Assembly (NCBI GenBank): GCA_900321365.1 | Contig: ONVT01000077.1 | Span: 1 to 12,311, forward strand | Length of the DNA stretch: 12,311 nucleotides | Direction: 5' to 3' | From: an uncultured Eubacteriales bacterium | Lineage (GTDB): Bacteria; Bacillota_A; Clostridia; Lachnospirales; Lachnospiraceae | In this document: positions 1-6,739 of the stretch, in pieces | How the letters are laid out: every line of letters begins with the position of its first letter | Numbering within the stretch: position 1 is the first letter of the stretch | Notes under the pieces: model-generated | Told to the model about the DNA's origin: nothing | Database searches by the model: none | The model's input: the letters and a program-made list of their open reading frames with translations, nothing else | Translations under genes and position numbers: made by a program

Positions 1-331
1 CATTGTCTTCCGCTGGCAGATCCGCACCCGCCGCAGTTTCACCTTCCTTGTGGCTGCCATGTCCGAAAATCTCAAATGTCTTAAACTTAAACCCGCAGAT
101 CCGGACTACGGCAATGCCGCTTCCATCCTGATAAGTGAGATCCGCCCTCAAAAGGTGCAGCAGCCAGGTCATCCGCCCGTCTGCCCCGAAATCCTTTTCC
201 TCCCGCTTTACATGCAGCCGGTACCTCAGCGGCACGAACAGCACAAGCAGAATCACGAGAATGAGAATTCCGAGGATCACCAGCAGGACGATGCCGATGA
301 TCTTAAGGATCGTCAACAATATTCCGGGCAT
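1..331 (-). CDS. DUF2953-like membrane-anchored protein, N-terminal part (cut by left edge)
   Basis: The reading frame starts with ATG at 331 and stays open to the left edge, giving about 110 residues. Residues 5-34 form one strongly hydrophobic segment rich in Ile, Leu and Val, followed by PLRYRLHVKREEK. This is the typical start of DUF2953 proteins (Bacillus YtfI type): one N-terminal membrane helix, then a soluble domain. The visible part of that domain continues with a WLLHLLRADLTYQDGSG stretch, ending at PAEDN where the window is cut. The function of this family is not established. In many spore formers such a gene precedes the sporulation gene ytfJ/gerW, which could lie just beyond the edge; that is inference. 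The start lies 2 bases after the stop of the 105-residue gene upstream, with AAGGGA about 10 bases before the ATG, so the two are probably co-transcribed. The family call is from recall of the sequence pattern. Confidence 0.72.
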   Translation of the reverse strand, partial: MPGILLTILKIIGIVLLVILGILILVILLVLFVPLRYRLHVKREEKDFGADGRMTWLLHLLRADLTYQDGSGIAVVRICGFKFKTFEIFGHGSHKEGETAAGADLPAEDN

Positions 332-333
332 AA

Positions 334-651
334 TCACTCATTCCCTTCCGACAAAAAGGAACGGATATCTGCGTCGCCCCGGTCCGAATACACATCCCTC
401 ACGATGGCTTCCACCATGCTCTGTGCCTCCGTCTTTCCCTGTCCAAGTCCAACGATCATCCGGCAGTGCTTCCGGATCCAGTCATGGCGAAGCTCCCTGG
501 CGGCCATGATCTCCAGCTGGCTGCTCTCACTTTGCGGCAGAAGAACCACATAGACCCCGGCAGGATATTCCCCGCGGTCGATTTCTTCCATCACGCGCGC
601 TTTCCTGCCGGCGATCAGACGCCCCACATAGAGATTCTTATACCAAACCAT
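334..651 (-). CDS. Conserved hypothetical protein, 105 aa (Lachnospiraceae-type)
   Basis: A small soluble protein of 105 residues with no signal peptide or membrane segment. It opens with MVWYKNLYVG, has a central hydrophobic strand (GVYVVLLPQS, about 32-41), a second strand (CRMIVGLGQG, about 63-72) and a helix ending in IVRDVYSDRGDADIRSF. The alternating pattern suggests a small alpha/beta fold. I recall similar proteins of this size starting with a WYKNLYV motif in Lachnospiraceae, always without a function. It sits 13 bases after the stop of the NUDIX gene and 2 bases before the DUF2953-like gene, so it belongs to the same transcript. The Shine-Dalgarno site is weak (only a G-rich stretch upstream), suggesting translation partly coupled to the NUDIX gene. 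No catalytic motif is visible and I assign no role. Confidence 0.8.
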   Translation of the reverse strand: MVWYKNLYVGRLIAGRKARVMEEIDRGEYPAGVYVVLLPQSESSQLEIMAARELRHDWIRKHCRMIVGLGQGKTEAQSMVEAIVRDVYSDRGDADIRSFLSEGNE

Positions 652-664
652 TCCGTCAGCCCCG

Positions 665-1102
665 TCATCCCCATCTGTTCTGCCGCCTCAGCTCCAGATA
701 ATCCGCATACCCTTTCTCAAGAATCATCTTCTCATTGGAAAACTTCAGAAGATGATATGCCTCATGAAACTTATAGAAACCGGAGTCCACGAAGAACTCC
801 TCTCTCTGCGGCTTCGAATAATAGCTCTCACCCCGCATCAGATACCAGTGCACCACCTTCTCCACGGTATTCTGCGGGACATTAAAAGAATACTGGCTCT
901 TTCCGATATACTGAATAATCTGCGCCCTCGCTCCGGTCTCTTCCCGAACCTCGCGAAGTGCTGTCTGGTCATACTCTTCGCCGTCCTCGACAGTTCCCTT
1001 CGGCAGGACCCATCCCTCGTAACGGTTCCGATAGCTCTTATACAGGACAAGAATCTTGCCCCTGAAGATGACCACACCGCCACAGCTTGTTGCCTCAATC
1101 AT
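665..1102 (-). CDS. NUDIX hydrolase
   Basis: A 145-residue NUDIX protein that would hydrolyse a nucleoside diphosphate linked to another moiety. The full NUDIX box is present: G36, five residues, E42, seven residues, then REVREETGA at 50-58, including the metal-binding EE pair at 54-55. A GGVVIF strand precedes it and WVLPKG at 31-36 resembles diadenosine-polyphosphate and related hydrolases, but the substrate cannot be read from the sequence. I chose ATG 1102 because AGGAGG lies 7 bases upstream and the protein then begins directly at the domain's first strand (MIEATSCGGVV). A GTG at 1177 would add 25 residues rich in Pro, Asp and Arg, encoded partly by a 9-bp repeat, and has no well-spaced binding site. 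A near-consensus promoter at 1224-1252 indicates that this gene starts its own transcript, followed by two small genes. Confidence 0.93.
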   Translation of the reverse strand: MIEATSCGGVVIFRGKILVLYKSYRNRYEGWVLPKGTVEDGEEYDQTALREVREETGARAQIIQYIGKSQYSFNVPQNTVEKVVHWYLMRGESYYSKPQREEFFVDSGFYKFHEAYHLLKFSNEKMILEKGYADYLELRRQNRWG

Positions 1103-1109
1103 TGCAACG

Positions 1110-1115
1110 CCTCCT
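1110..1115 (-). promoter_or_regulatory. Ribosome binding site deciding the NUDIX start
   Basis: AGGAGG on the minus strand, 7 bases before ATG 1102. It favours this start over the in-frame GTG at 1177. Confidence 0.85.
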
Positions 1116-1131
1116 GTCTGTGTTCCGGCTG

Positions 1132-1158
1132 TGTCAGGCCTGTCCGGCCTGTCTGGCT
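1132..1158. repeat. 9-bp tandem repeat, three units, in NUDIX leader
   Basis: Plus strand reads TGTCAGGCC, TGTCCGGCC, TGTCTGGCT in direct succession, with one to three differences between units. On the transcript strand the first two units also form an inverted repeat (CAGGCC, 5-base loop, GGCCTG). The repeat lies in the 5' leader of the NUDIX gene, between its promoter and its ribosome binding site. If the alternative GTG start were used it would encode PDRPDRPD. Confidence 0.8.
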
Positions 1159-1223
1159 GTATTCTGATTCTTTTCACCTGCTCCCTGAACTCTGTAGCAG
1201 GCAGATCTCATAAATTATGAATC

Positions 1224-1252
1224 AGTATACCGTAAAAATGATCATTTATCAA
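1224..1252 (-). promoter_or_regulatory. Sigma-A-type promoter for the NUDIX operon
   Basis: On the minus strand, TTGATA (1252-1247) and TATACT (1229-1224) are separated by exactly 17 bases, with AT-rich sequence between. Each hexamer differs from consensus at one position. The -35 box begins 12 bases after the PBP stop codon, and the expected start near 1217 leaves a leader of about 115 bases. No terminator is seen between PBP and this promoter, so readthrough from the cell-wall operon is also likely. Confidence 0.75.
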
Positions 1253-1264
1253 TTTGACTGTCAT

Positions 1265-2764
1265 TCACCCGTAAAAGAATGCGTCAAATATCTGTTTCGC
1301 GATCGGGACTGCTGTCTCGGAGCCGGTTCCCCCGTCCTCCGCGATCACAGCGACCGCAATGTGCGGCTCCGTGGTCTGCGCGAATCCGCAGAACCAGGAA
1401 TGCGTTCCCGTCACGCCGTCCTTCTCATATTCCGCGGAGCCAGTCTTCCCGGCAACCGTGTACCCGTTTCCTGACAGGGCGGCCGCCGTCCCGGTCTCCG
1501 CCGTCCGCTTCATGTACTCCGTGAGAACCCCCGCCTCGTCCGGGGTGAGGACCTTCTTGTAGATCTCCGGTTCATACTGCTTCACAACAGTGCCGTCACT
1601 TGTCTCGGTATGATCCACGTAATACGGTCTCATCATGATCCCGCCGTTCGCGATCGTGGAAGTGACGAGAGCCATATGCAGCGGCGTCACCAGAGTTGCG
1701 CCCTGCCCGATCGCCGTCGTCATCTCTTCGCCGGACGAGGAATCCTTCGTCAGAGTAAACAGACTTTGGGAATGCGGCATACTCGTGGGCAGCGCGTGAT
1801 TGAACAGGAAATCCTCCGCAACATTCCGAAATTCCACATTGTCCAGCTCCAGCCCGATCTGTGCAAAAGCGGTATTGCAGGAATTGGCAAATGCACCCCC
1901 CAGGTCTTCCTGTCCGTGTACCTGGTTTCCGTAACAGGTGATCGTCACATCTCCCTCGGACAAAAAACCCTCGCAGTTCCACAGAAAATTCGTATAGTCC
2001 TTCGGATGCGCTCGGAGATAAGCGAGGGTCGTGACCATCTTGAATGTGGACCCGGGCGGATAAAGCCCCTGGGTCGCCCGGTTGAGGAGCGCGCTCGAAG
2101 AGGAATCCGACACGAGGGTTTCCCATTCCAGCCCGATGGTGTTCGGATTGAAATCCGGCTTGCTGACCATCGCCAGGATCCTGCCGGAATCCGGTTCCAT
2201 GACCACCACTGCACCGCTGTAAGCTCCCAGCGCGTAATACGCGGTCTGCTGCAGCTTTTCATCGAGCGTCACGACAACCCCGTCGCCCTGCACCTTCTCC
2301 CCGGTCTCGCCCGCGCGGATCTGCTTGAGCAGGCTTGAATGGGAGCTCATCAGGACATAATTCTCCTCTGCCTCCAGTCCTGACTTCCCGTTGGTCGCGT
2401 AGCCCACCACGTGGGCAAACACATTGTCATACGGATAGGACCTTGTCTGCCCTCCGTTCTCGTCCACAAGCGTGGTTGCCAGGACAGTGCCGTCCAGCGT
2501 GCGGATGTCGCCGCGGATAACATTGTCGGAGTTCGAGTCCGCCTTGGTATTGTTGATGTTGTTCCTCAGGTCCTCCGCCTCAAAGACATTGATAAAGACA
2601 ACCCTGCCGATGAGCAGCACAAAGAGCAGCACAAAGATCCATGCAGCGATTGACAGCTCCATGTTATGCTTCCTGCCGGTCATCGGTTCTTCTCTCTTCG
2701 GATTCAGCTCAATCCTGCGAACCTCAATATCTTCCGGCTCATCCCTGTCTGGATCCTGTCTCAT
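1265..2764 (-). CDS. Class B penicillin-binding protein (PbpA/PBP2-like transpeptidase)
   Basis: A 499-residue peptidoglycan transpeptidase that crosslinks stem peptides outside the membrane. After a charged cytoplasmic tail there is one membrane anchor at about 37-60, then a short dimerisation domain containing RGDIRTLDGTVLA (84-96), and the transpeptidase domain. The three active-site motifs are complete: SxxK at S239-TF-K242 within PPGSTFKM, SxN at S295-C-N297, and KTG at 440-442 followed by SAE. At about 500 residues without PASTA domains it resembles actinobacterial PbpA and short clostridial PBP2 proteins more than SpoVD or long PBP2. ATG 2764 has AGGAGG 7 bases upstream and overlaps the stop of the SEDS gene by 4 bases (ATGA), implying coupled translation and a working SEDS-PBP pair. 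A second in-frame ATG (residue 28) is less likely. Whether the pair serves division or elongation cannot be told. Confidence 0.95.
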   Translation of the reverse strand: MRQDPDRDEPEDIEVRRIELNPKREEPMTGRKHNMELSIAAWIFVLLFVLLIGRVVFINVFEAEDLRNNINNTKADSNSDNVIRGDIRTLDGTVLATTLVDENGGQTRSYPYDNVFAHVVGYATNGKSGLEAEENYVLMSSHSSLLKQIRAGETGEKVQGDGVVVTLDEKLQQTAYYALGAYSGAVVVMEPDSGRILAMVSKPDFNPNTIGLEWETLVSDSSSSALLNRATQGLYPPGSTFKMVTTLAYLRAHPKDYTNFLWNCEGFLSEGDVTITCYGNQVHGQEDLGGAFANSCNTAFAQIGLELDNVEFRNVAEDFLFNHALPTSMPHSQSLFTLTKDSSSGEEMTTAIGQGATLVTPLHMALVTSTIANGGIMMRPYYVDHTETSDGTVVKQYEPEIYKKVLTPDEAGVLTEYMKRTAETGTAAALSGNGYTVAGKTGSAEYEKDGVTGTHSWFCGFAQTTEPHIAVAVIAEDGGTGSETAVPIAKQIFDAFFYG

Positions 2765-4152
2765 TTTCCAGCCTCCTGTTGTGCTATGCGTCTCCGTGTC
2801 CGGTCCTCCAGCTCGGGGTCGCGCACCCGTTCTCTCACCTCATCACCCCGCAGCATGTACAGTCCCTGAACGATCGCGAACATCAGGATCGTACTCAGCA
2901 CCGAGCTTCCTCCGTAGCTGACCAGGGGCAGGGTGACGCCTGTCATCGGGATCAGCTTCGTCCCGCCCCCGATTGTCAGGAATACCTGCGTGGCGTAAGT
3001 AGCGCCGAGTCCCAGCGCCGTCAGCCGGTAGAACCGGTTGTTCAGCTTCATCGCGATATTGATGAACATCAGGAAAACCGACATGCAGATGATGATGAGG
3101 CAGATCCCGAAGATCGAGCCCAGCTCCTCAAGGATCGCGCTGAACATGAAATCCTGGGACACGTATGGAATCGCCCCAGGGCTTCCCTGGCAGAGCCCGG
3201 TTCCCAGCCATCCGCCCGCTGCGATCGCAAACAGGGACTGGCAGATCTGATACCCTGTCCCGGAATAATCCTGGAACGGATCCTGCCAGATCCGGACACG
3301 GACCCTGACATGCGCAAAGAGGAAATACGCCGCCACCGCCGCAATGCAGAACGCGAAGAGCCCGATCAGCGTCAGGAACGGATTGCGCGTCGCGACGAAC
3401 AGCATAATCAGATACGTCACGAAAAAGATCAGGGCGGAGCCAAGGTCATTAGATATCACCAGGATCAGGACATGCACGGCGGCAAGCACCGTCGCGAGCA
3501 CCACCCTCCGGAAGCTGTGCTCCGTGCTCAAAAGCCCTGCCACCGCGAATACAAATATGATCTTCACGAATTCAGACGGCTGCAGCGAGAATCCCGCGAC
3601 CGAGATCGACAGCTTCGCGCCGTTGGTGACACGCGCCGCGATCACAACCAGGCCCAGAAGACCGATTCCGACAAACACATACCCCCAGGTAAGCCGGGTC
3701 AGCACGAGCAGCTTACGCACAATCAGGGGGACGATCAGTGCCAGCGCTGTTCCTGCCGCCGCAATCTCGAACTGCTTCAGGGACTGGTCCGTGGAAAACC
3801 GCGTCACCATGATGAAGCCGATCGCAAGAAGCATGCACATGTTATTGATCAGGCTCCGGGATGCCCTTGGATAGAGGTTTCGGAACAGAAGAAGCGTGAA
3901 CATCAGGTAAAGTACCTGCGCGGCATAGAAAAAGATCAGGTCGATCTGGAATGAATTCAGAAACAGCGTAACAAATCCCAGAAAATGAATCAGAAACATC
4001 TCCACATTCTGGCGCAGAAAGATCCGGTCCCTCGAGCGGGCGTCACTCTGCCGAAAGACCGTTACACTCTCAATCGTATAGATCACCATCAAAACCAGGA
4101 TCACATAGTGAAAGACTCTGGCAGCCACTATGGGCAGGTTCGTCAGATTCAC
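2761..4152 (-). CDS. FtsW/RodA/SpoVE-family SEDS peptidoglycan glycosyltransferase
   Basis: A 463-residue polytopic membrane protein that polymerises lipid II into glycan strands. Hydrophobic segments run through most of the length, starting at about 12-30. Hallmarks of the family are QPSEFVK at 191-197, NDLGSAL at 235-241 containing the conserved Asp 236, GGWLGTGLCQGSPG at 313-326, DFMFSAILEELG at 334-345, and PLVSYGGSS at 409-417. The C-terminal tail is charged and cytoplasmic. The first 150 residues are longer than in a minimal RodA, as in the SEDS proteins paired with PbpA in actinobacteria and many Clostridia. The start is GTG at 4152 with AAAGGAG 9 bases upstream; it follows the U32 stop by one base, and its own stop overlaps the PBP start. 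RodA and FtsW cannot be separated on sequence alone, so no symbol is given. Confidence 0.95.
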   Translation of the reverse strand: MNLTNLPIVAARVFHYVILVLMVIYTIESVTVFRQSDARSRDRIFLRQNVEMFLIHFLGFVTLFLNSFQIDLIFFYAAQVLYLMFTLLLFRNLYPRASRSLINNMCMLLAIGFIMVTRFSTDQSLKQFEIAAAGTALALIVPLIVRKLLVLTRLTWGYVFVGIGLLGLVVIAARVTNGAKLSISVAGFSLQPSEFVKIIFVFAVAGLLSTEHSFRRVVLATVLAAVHVLILVISNDLGSALIFFVTYLIMLFVATRNPFLTLIGLFAFCIAAVAAYFLFAHVRVRVRIWQDPFQDYSGTGYQICQSLFAIAAGGWLGTGLCQGSPGAIPYVSQDFMFSAILEELGSIFGICLIIICMSVFLMFINIAMKLNNRFYRLTALGLGATYATQVFLTIGGGTKLIPMTGVTLPLVSYGGSSVLSTILMFAIVQGLYMLRGDEVRERVRDPELEDRTRRRIAQQEAGK

Positions 4153-4153
4153 G

Positions 4154-6739
4154 CTACTGTGCTCCTTTCCGAATGTGTCCCCTTGTCACGGCGTCAGGAA
4201 GCTGTCCCTGCAGGATCTTCCCCGTCTCTTCCCCGCTCTCGACTGTGAACAGATACCTGATCGACGCGGGGGCGAGCCTTTCCACCTGGTCCTGCAGGGA
4301 GACAAGTTCCAGCGGGACACTGTTGTAAATCGTATTGGTACAGATCAGACAGTCATTTCTCACCGGGAACAGGATGCCCCTGCGGTCCTTCAGATACCGG
4401 ATTCCGCTCCTCTTCCTGCAGCCGGAGGTCGTCTTCACCAGGCACTGCGCGGAGATCATCAGTGTCTGATACCCGTAGACCACGCACTCACTGCCTCCGC
4501 ACCTGATATTCTCAAATCCGGAGTTTCTGTTTTTTCCGCCTGCACACCCGTTATTCTCAGGTCCTGCGTTTCTGTTCTGTCCGCCTGCACACCCGTTATT
4601 CTCAGGTCCTGCGTTTCTGTTCTGTCCGCCTGCACACCCACGCTCAAGAAGATCCCTCCAGGAGCACTCGTATGGCAGCGTGTCCATCGTCACGCCCAGA
4701 TCCTTTAACTCCCTGCGCGCGTAAGAGTTCCAGGTATACAGCCCTGCGTCCGCGATCACCTCGAAGCCGTCTGATTCATTCAGCAGCCCCGCCTCCTTCA
4801 GCGCATGCAGCTGGTCATAACATCTCACCAGGATCCCGTCCAGCGAATCTTTCATTTTCCGGGAAAATGCGCCGAATTCTCTTTCCATCCGTTCCCGGAC
4901 GGTCTGAGCGGTGTCCACCCTCCAGATCCCCGGCATCATGAGATACGCCTTTTTTCCGGACGCTCTCACTCTCCGCGCATTTCGCGCCGTACAGATCGAA
5001 TAATCCAGATAGATGCCTCCGGTCCTCTCATCCTGAAGCACCGCATCAAGCTGGGCGTCTGTGCAGACCGAGGCTGTCACGGGAGGGTGGCAAATCCCTG
5101 TATTTTCTCCATTCCTGCTTCCGGCAATTGATCCAGACTCTCTGCTGTCCTCAATTACCCCAGACTCTCCGCTGTCCTCAATTGTTCCATATTCTCCGCT
5201 ATCCTCAATTGCTCCAGATTCTCTGCTGTTAGCTTTCAGGGTTCCTGCAGCTGTCAGGTCAGCAGGCTCCCTCCGGTACGGCTGCAGGATCATCTCCCGG
5301 ATTCCGTCCAGCGCATTTCGACGTAGCTCGTTCAGGTCCCGGACCGGCACAAACAGGCCGTCATCCAGATCGATTTCTATCGATTCAAATTCAAAGTCCG
5401 TATTACCGGTTTTATCGATCTGCCGACGAACCGCGGCTCTGTCAGCGGGGCGGTTCGTCGCTGGAGAGGGAACAAATCCCTCCGCACGGAAGAAAAGTCC
5501 CCCCTGATCAGACTCACATACTGATGCCGGCTCATCCTTCCGGAGGGAAATACTCCCCTCCTGATAAGACACACACATTGATGCCGGCTCATCCTTCCGG
5601 ATCGACACCTTCGCCCTGAGAGGAACCTTCTTTTGAGTATCGACATATCTCTCCCTGATCCGGGCCGCCGTCTCCTGAATCTTTCTGAGGCGATCCCCCG
5701 ACGGTTCCTTCTTTTCCTTCAGGGTCATCATCTCCCGGCCGTTTCGGACGTGGTAGTATCCTTCCGAAAACTCGCCTCTGGAAAACAGTTCGCCCAGCAG
5801 TCTCTCATCCGCTTCCTCAACCAGGAATCCGCCGCGCCCCTTCTCAAGGTACAGGTCGATATACTTCCGGTACATCGCCGTCACACCCGCGGCATACTCC
5901 GCGCTCTTCATCCTTCCCTCGATCTTGAGAGAAGAAATCCCGGCATCAATCAGGTCAGGAAGCAGGCGAAGGGTGCAGATATCTTTCGGGCTGAGCAGAT
6001 AGTGTTCAGCGGCACCGCTGCGTCTTGCACGGGCCTCCGGGCCGTGTGTCCGGTCATTCCCTGGCCGTGAACCGGATGTCAAGTCTCTCTCATCCGGAAC
6101 ACCTTCACACAGTTCCCATGGAAGCCGGCACGGCTGTGCGCAGCGGCCGCGGTTCCCGCTCCTCCCGCCGATCATGCTGCTCATCAGGCACTTTCCGGAA
6201 TAGCAGTAACACAGCGCTCCGTGCACAAAAGTCTCAAGTTCCACGTCGCACTGCCTGCGGATCATCCTGATCTCGTCCAGGCTCAGCTCACGCGACAGCA
6301 CGACCCGCTCCGCACCCATATCCTGAAGAAGAGAAGCCCCGTCAGGCCCGGTGATTGTCATCTGCGTGGATGCATGCAGCGGCAGATCCGGAAATCTCTC
6401 CCTCAAAAAACGAAATACACCGAAGTCCTGCACCAACACCGCGTCCACGCCATGCTCATAAATCGGTGCAAGATACTCCGGCAGTATCTGGGTCAGCTCC
6501 TGCTCCCTGAGGAGCGTATTCACGGTAAGGTACAGCTTCACGCCGTGCAGATGGCAGTAATCGATCGCCTCCAGAAGCTCCTCTGTCTCCGGATTCCGGG
6601 CAAATGCGCGTGCCCCGAACAGCCTGCCGCCTGCATAGACCGCGTCCGCTCCCGCATTTACCGCAGCGCGGATGCCTTCCATGCTTCCGCCAGGCGCCAG
6701 GAGTTCAACCATTCTGCTCTTCCCGGCTGTCTTGTTCAT
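4154..6739 (-). CDS. U32 peptidase-family protein with DUF3656-like region, enlarged by three tandem repeats
   Basis: A long (861 aa) U32 protein. The N-terminal domain has ELLAPGGSMEGIRAAVNAGADAVY-type sequence (12-35) and the family signature ETFVHGALCYCYSGKCLMS (169-187), with cysteines 177, 184, 200 and 204. Relatives such as RlhA, TrhP and UbiU/V use U32 cysteines to bind an iron-sulphur cluster and act in RNA or ubiquinone hydroxylation rather than proteolysis, so RNA modification is the better guess. A DUF3656-like region (about 350-490, with KTGNTDFEFESI) and a C-terminal domain with cysteines 766, 774, 797 and 800 follow. Members I recall are about 700-790 residues; the excess matches an insert at about 212-246 and repeats at about 380-410, 508-542 and 701-750. 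ATG 6739 overlaps the zapA stop (ATGA) and has a weak binding site; ATG at residue 10 is possible. The SEDS gene follows after 1 base. Confidence 0.88.
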   Translation of the reverse strand: MNKTAGKSRMVELLAPGGSMEGIRAAVNAGADAVYAGGRLFGARAFARNPETEELLEAIDYCHLHGVKLYLTVNTLLREQELTQILPEYLAPIYEHGVDAVLVQDFGVFRFLRERFPDLPLHASTQMTITGPDGASLLQDMGAERVVLSRELSLDEIRMIRRQCDVELETFVHGALCYCYSGKCLMSSMIGGRSGNRGRCAQPCRLPWELCEGVPDERDLTSGSRPGNDRTHGPEARARRSGAAEHYLLSPKDICTLRLLPDLIDAGISSLKIEGRMKSAEYAAGVTAMYRKYIDLYLEKGRGGFLVEEADERLLGELFSRGEFSEGYYHVRNGREMMTLKEKKEPSGDRLRKIQETAARIRERYVDTQKKVPLRAKVSIRKDEPASMCVSYQEGSISLRKDEPASVCESDQGGLFFRAEGFVPSPATNRPADRAAVRRQIDKTGNTDFEFESIEIDLDDGLFVPVRDLNELRRNALDGIREMILQPYRREPADLTAAGTLKANSRESGAIEDSGEYGTIEDSGESGVIEDSRESGSIAGSRNGENTGICHPPVTASVCTDAQLDAVLQDERTGGIYLDYSICTARNARRVRASGKKAYLMMPGIWRVDTAQTVRERMEREFGAFSRKMKDSLDGILVRCYDQLHALKEAGLLNESDGFEVIADAGLYTWNSYARRELKDLGVTMDTLPYECSWRDLLERGCAGGQNRNAGPENNGCAGGQNRNAGPENNGCAGGKNRNSGFENIRCGGSECVVYGYQTLMISAQCLVKTTSGCRKRSGIRYLKDRRGILFPVRNDCLICTNTIYNSVPLELVSLQDQVERLAPASIRYLFTVESGEETGKILQGQLPDAVTRGHIRKGAQ
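4491..4639. repeat. 45-bp in-frame tandem repeat in the U32 gene
   Basis: Two 45-bp units at 4536-4580 and 4581-4625 are identical base for base. A partial unit (4626-4639) follows on the right and a diverged one (4491-4535, roughly three quarters identical) lies on the left. The encoded 15-residue unit is GCAGGQNRNAGPENN, then GCAGGKNRNSGFENI, ending in the RCGGSE that precedes the conserved CVVYGYQTLMISAQC. Each unit carries one cysteine (702, 717, 732, with 747 in the native-like copy). Confidence 0.95.
5125..5232. repeat. 27-bp in-frame tandem repeat, four units, in the U32 gene
   Basis: Four consecutive 27-bp units start at 5125, 5152, 5179 and 5206, each beginning CAATT on the plus strand. 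The encoded 9-residue units are ESGAIEDSG, EYGTIEDSG, ESGVIEDSR and ESGSIAGSR. They form an acidic, Ser/Gly-rich linker between the DUF3656-like region and the C-terminal domain. Confidence 0.93.
5424..5460. repeat. Perfect 11-bp inverted repeat inside the U32 gene
   Basis: CGACGAACCGC (5424-5434) and its exact reverse complement (5450-5460) flank a 15-base loop. It overlaps codons for NRPADRAAVRRQ, a stretch that looks conserved in the family, so it may be chance or an mRNA hairpin rather than an insertion. Confidence 0.6.
5495..5608. repeat. 57-bp in-frame tandem duplication in the U32 gene
   Basis: Two copies offset by 57 bp; the best-conserved 22 bases are identical at 5523-5544 and 5580-5601. 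The protein repeats RKDEPASMCVSYQEG and RKDEPASVCESDQGG, 19 residues apart, in the DUF3656-like region. Outer boundaries are approximate. Confidence 0.88.

Noticed and set aside
1103..1177. Longer NUDIX protein from GTG 1177
   Set aside because: Adds a repeat-encoded PDRPDRPD stretch before the domain and lacks a properly spaced binding site; AGGAGG before ATG 1102 decides.
2641..3954. 437-residue open frame on the plus strand opposite the SEDS gene
   Set aside because: Low-complexity Arg/His/Asp/Gln-rich translation, no domain, and exactly antisense to a gene with all SEDS motifs; a product of GC-rich codon use.
4459..4647. Small repeat protein in an alternate minus frame (TGVQADRTETQDLRI units)
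   Set aside because: The periodicity comes from the 45-bp DNA repeat read in the wrong frame; there is no ribosome binding site and the U32 frame is clearly the coding one.
5125..5232. Possible CRISPR-like array (four 27-bp units)
   Set aside because: Units are directly adjacent with no spacers, lie in frame inside a gene, and no cas gene is present.
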